Shown here piece after piece: positions 61,607 to 64,000 of a DNA stretch of 64,000 bases. The stretch comes from an uncultured Bacteroides sp. (lineage in GTDB: Bacteria > Bacteroidota > Bacteroidia > Bacteroidales > Bacteroidaceae), in NCBI GenBank assembly GCA_900556625.1, contig USPQ01000001.1, forward strand, positions 48,729 to 112,728. Reading direction: 5' to 3'. The notes beneath the pieces were generated by a model. That model was not told the origin of the DNA. It did no database searches and was given only the letters and a program-made list of their open reading frames with translations. The first letter of the stretch is position 1; each line of letters opens with the position of its first letter. The translations under genes were made by a program, and so were the position numbers.

Positions 61607-63856
61607 ATGAAGATAAACAAGTTATTATTTACCACAACACTGACAGCATTGGCATTAACAGCCTGCTCTCCGAAAGGAACCAACTCTGATTCTGAGATAG
61701 AGAACAAAGTAGAAGCCTTACTGGATAAGATGACTTTAGAGGAAAAGCTAGGGCAGATGAATCAGTTGAGTCCGTGGGATCCTAACGAACTGGCAAACAA
61801 AGTTCGTAATGGAGAAATAGGTTCCATATTGAATTATATGAATCCCGAAGAAGTGAATAAAATACAGAAAATCGCAATGGAAGAGTCACGGTTAGGTATC
61901 CCCCTACTAGTGTCACGCGATGTAATTCACGGTTACAAGACTATCTTCCCTATTCCATTGGGACAGGCAGCCACATTCAATCCACAGATAGTAGAAAACG
62001 GAGCACGTGTAGCTGCCATAGAAGCTTCAGCTGATGGTATCCGTTGGACTTTTGCGCCCATGATAGATATATCACGTGACCCTCGTTGGGGACGCATAGC
62101 CGAAAGTTGCGGTGAAGATCCCTACTTGACTTCCGTAATGGGAGTAGCTATGATTAAAGGGTTTCAAGGAGATTCGCTGAACAGTCCGACTTCAATAGCG
62201 GCGTGTGCCAAGCACTTTGTAGCTTATGGTGCATCCGAAGGCGGTAAGGACTATAATTCTACATTTATCCCCGAAAGAGTACTGCGCAATGTATATCTAC
62301 CTCCGTTCAAAGCTGCGGTAGACGCTGGTTGTGCCACTTTCATGACTTCATTCAACGATAACGATGGTGTGCCGTCTACGGCAAATAAATTTGTGTTGAA
62401 AGATATATTGCGCGATGAATGGAAATATGACGGTATGGTAGTAACCGACTGGGCTTCGGCTGCCGAAATGATCAATCACGGTTTCTGTGCAGATGGCAAG
62501 GAAGCTGCCGAGAAATCGGTAAATGCAGGCGTTGACATGGATATGGTGAGTGAAACGTTCATCAAAAACCTCAAGCAGTCTTTAGCAGAGAATAAGGTTT
62601 CCATAGAATCAATAGACGACGCTGTACGGAATATTCTCCGTCTGAAATACCGAATGGGCTTGTTTGAAAATCCGTATATTGTTACACCACAGAATGTGAA
62701 ATATGCGGAAGAGCACTTGAAAATAGCAAAAGAAGCGGTAGAGCAATCCGTTATTCTCCTGAAGAATGACACACAAACATTACCGCTTACAAACAAAATC
62801 CGTACTGTAGCGGTAGTAGGTCCGATGGCTGACGCACCCTATGAACAGATGGGGACATGGGTGTTCGACGGTGAAAAAGACCATACTCAAACACCTCTCA
62901 AAGCCATCAGAGAAATGTATGGCGATCAGGTTAACGTAATTTTCGAACCTGCACTCGGTTATAGCCGTGACAAAAACCTAAACGGTATCGCCAAAGCCGT
63001 AAACGCGGCACGCCACGCAGATGTAGTCCTTGCTTTTGTCGGTGAAGAAGCAATACTTTCGGGTGAGGCCCATTCTTTGGCAAACCTAAATCTTCAGGGA
63101 GCACAGAGTCAACTGATACAAGCACTGTCCACTACCGGCAAACCATTAGTAACCATAGTGATGGCAGGACGCCAACTTACAATCGCTAGTGAAGTTGAAG
63201 CTTCGGATGCAGTTCTTTATGCGTTCCATCCGGGCACTATGGGAGGACCTGCCATTGCCGACATCCTTTTCGGGAAGGTTAATCCAAGCGCAAAGACTCC
63301 GGTTACATTCCCCCGTATGACAGGTCAGGTTCCTATATATTATGCTCACAACAGCACAGGTCGCCCGGCCAACCCGAAAGAAATGCTCATTGATGAAATC
63401 CCTGTCGAAGCGGGGCAAACATCTGTTGGCTGCCGTTCCTTCTATCTCGATGCCGGGGCTTCCCCCTTGTATCCGTTCGGCTACGGATTGTCTTACACTA
63501 CCTTTGAATATAGCAATCTGAAGTTGACTTCCGACAAACTTGCTATTAACGGCGAGATATCAGTCACGGTAGATCTAAAGAATACAGGAAAGTATGACGG
63601 CACGGAAGTAGTACAACTTTACATTCAGGACAAGGTAGGCTCTGTAACCCGTCCGGTAAAGGAACTGAAGGCTTTTCAACGTGTAGAACTCAAAGCCGGA
63701 GAATCAAAGAATGTTTCATTCTCTCTGCCTGTTTCAGAACTGGCTTTCTGGGGCTATAACATGACTTACAACGTAGAACCGGGAGATTTCAAATTATGGG
63801 TAGGAACAAACAGCGCTGAAGGTTTATCTGCCGACTTTACCGTATCGGCTTTATAA
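61607..63856 (+). CDS. GH3 beta-glucosidase lipoprotein
   Basis: The 749-residue enzyme follows the GH3 order. An N-terminal TIM barrel carries WTFAPMIDISRDPRWGRIAES, ACAKHFVAYG and the predicted nucleophile Asp281 in MVVTDWASAAEM. An (alpha/beta)6 sandwich follows, then an FN3-like C-terminal domain (EVVQLYIQDKVGSVTRPVKEL). I begin at MKINKLLF, position 61607, whose ALTAC lipobox gives cysteine 20. An upstream in-frame start would overlap the preceding gene by 49 bases. The lipobox is not followed by acidic residues, so a periplasmic location is likelier. It should release glucose from imported oligosaccharides. Confidence 0.95.
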   Translation: MKINKLLFTTTLTALALTACSPKGTNSDSEIENKVEALLDKMTLEEKLGQMNQLSPWDPNELANKVRNGEIGSILNYMNPEEVNKIQKIAMEESRLGIPLLVSRDVIHGYKTIFPIPLGQAATFNPQIVENGARVAAIEASADGIRWTFAPMIDISRDPRWGRIAESCGEDPYLTSVMGVAMIKGFQGDSLNSPTSIAACAKHFVAYGASEGGKDYNSTFIPERVLRNVYLPPFKAAVDAGCATFMTSFNDNDGVPSTANKFVLKDILRDEWKYDGMVVTDWASAAEMINHGFCADGKEAAEKSVNAGVDMDMVSETFIKNLKQSLAENKVSIESIDDAVRNILRLKYRMGLFENPYIVTPQNVKYAEEHLKIAKEAVEQSVILLKNDTQTLPLTNKIRTVAVVGPMADAPYEQMGTWVFDGEKDHTQTPLKAIREMYGDQVNVIFEPALGYSRDKNLNGIAKAVNAARHADVVLAFVGEEAILSGEAHSLANLNLQGAQSQLIQALSTTGKPLVTIVMAGRQLTIASEVEASDAVLYAFHPGTMGGPAIADILFGKVNPSAKTPVTFPRMTGQVPIYYAHNSTGRPANPKEMLIDEIPVEAGQTSVGCRSFYLDAGASPLYPFGYGLSYTTFEYSNLKLTSDKLAINGEISVTVDLKNTGKYDGTEVVQLYIQDKVGSVTRPVKELKAFQRVELKAGESKNVSFSLPVSELAFWGYNMTYNVEPGDFKLWVGTNSAEGLSADFTVSAL

Positions 63857-63889
63857 ACAATCCTCAAAGAACATAAAAACATAGATAAT

Positions 63890-63924
63890 AAAAAAGGTGT
63901 ATCGCTTTCGCAATACACCTTTCT
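63890..63924. terminator. Bidirectional terminator after the GH3 gene
   Basis: AAAGGTGTAT at 63893-63902 pairs with ATACACCTTT at 63913-63922. Six A residues precede it and TTTCTGTTT follows. It serves the glucan operon on the plus strand and the convergent gene at the window's right edge. Confidence 0.8.
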
Positions 63925-63946
63925 GTTTATTTAGAAGTACTTTTTA

Positions 63947-64000
63947 TTATTTCTTTCCTTCCAACTGTTCTTTCAATGCAGCAAGAGCGTCGATATCGCC
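63947..64000 (-). CDS. C-terminal end of an unidentified gene, cut by window edge
   Basis: The minus-strand frame from 64000 ends at a stop at 63947-63949 and encodes GDIDALAALKEQLEGKK. The frame converges on the GH3 gene and shares its terminator. Seventeen residues are too few to identify the protein. A charged helical tail of this kind occurs in many cytoplasmic proteins, including ribosomal protein S1, but I do not assign it. Confidence 0.55.
   Translation of the reverse strand, partial: GDIDALAALKEQLEGKK

Noticed and set aside
1..64000. CRISPR arrays, insertion sequences, tRNA or rRNA genes
   Set aside because: I found no regularly spaced repeats, transposase-like protein, terminal-repeat pair with a transposase, or cloverleaf-type sequence. 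Short RNA genes could still be missed by eye.

Overview
The window is a typical Bacteroides chromosome segment. The evidence is the repeated TAnnTTTG promoter element, a complete SusC/SusD polysaccharide utilization locus (PUL) under an ECF sigma/FecR pair, many lipoproteins with acidic residues after the lipobox cysteine, and Bacteroidota-specific families (DUF4837, DUF4105, DUF3810, DUF6377, fimbrillins). I cannot fix the species. No tRNA, rRNA, CRISPR array or insertion sequence was recognised.

Positions 1-23422 are mostly housekeeping and envelope genes. On the minus strand are rlmN-DUF4837-pdxA (pdxA runs off the left edge) and a long envelope set running coaX, outer-membrane protein, TPR protein, lptC, CNNM/CorC-type protein and a PpiD-like foldase. 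On the plus strand are a DUF4105 protein, an alkaline-phosphatase-fold protein that has lost most of its metal ligands, secA, a DUF6340-like lipoprotein and a small acidic protein. These are followed by valS (minus) and a DUF3810 metallopeptidase (plus). Two long palindromic repeats lie at 3151-3332 and 14178-14266.

Positions 23527-45546 are one minus-strand PUL. In transcription order it holds an ECF sigma factor, an SGNH-like lipoprotein, FecR, SusC with an STN domain, SusD, a candidate surface glycan-binding protein, an 830-residue propeller-like lipoprotein with a duplicated module, two GH29 fucosidases, a GH2 enzyme, a right-handed beta-helix lipoprotein and a second GH2 enzyme. The content suggests a fucosylated, galactose-containing glycan, and the regulator type resembles host-glycan loci. 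A short antisense RNA is predicted over the susC leader.

Positions 45760-50623 hold mazG and a minus-strand set of RNase Z, L,D-transpeptidase, ECF sigma factor, small anti-sigma-like membrane protein and Spy-like periplasmic protein. This looks like an envelope-stress unit.

Positions 50791-63856 are the most unusual part. A DUF6377 membrane regulator precedes six co-directional genes with no SusC or SusD. The first encodes one polypeptide with an intact clan GH-A glycosidase domain followed by an outer-membrane beta-barrel. It is followed by a lipoprotein with two CBM-like domains, a GH16 endo-glucanase lipoprotein, two fimbrillin-like lipoproteins with lectin/FISUMP-like C-termini, and a GH3 glucosidase lipoprotein. 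I read this as a beta-glucan utilization system in which the enzyme-porin fusion takes the place of SusCD. The right edge holds only the last 17 codons of a convergent gene.
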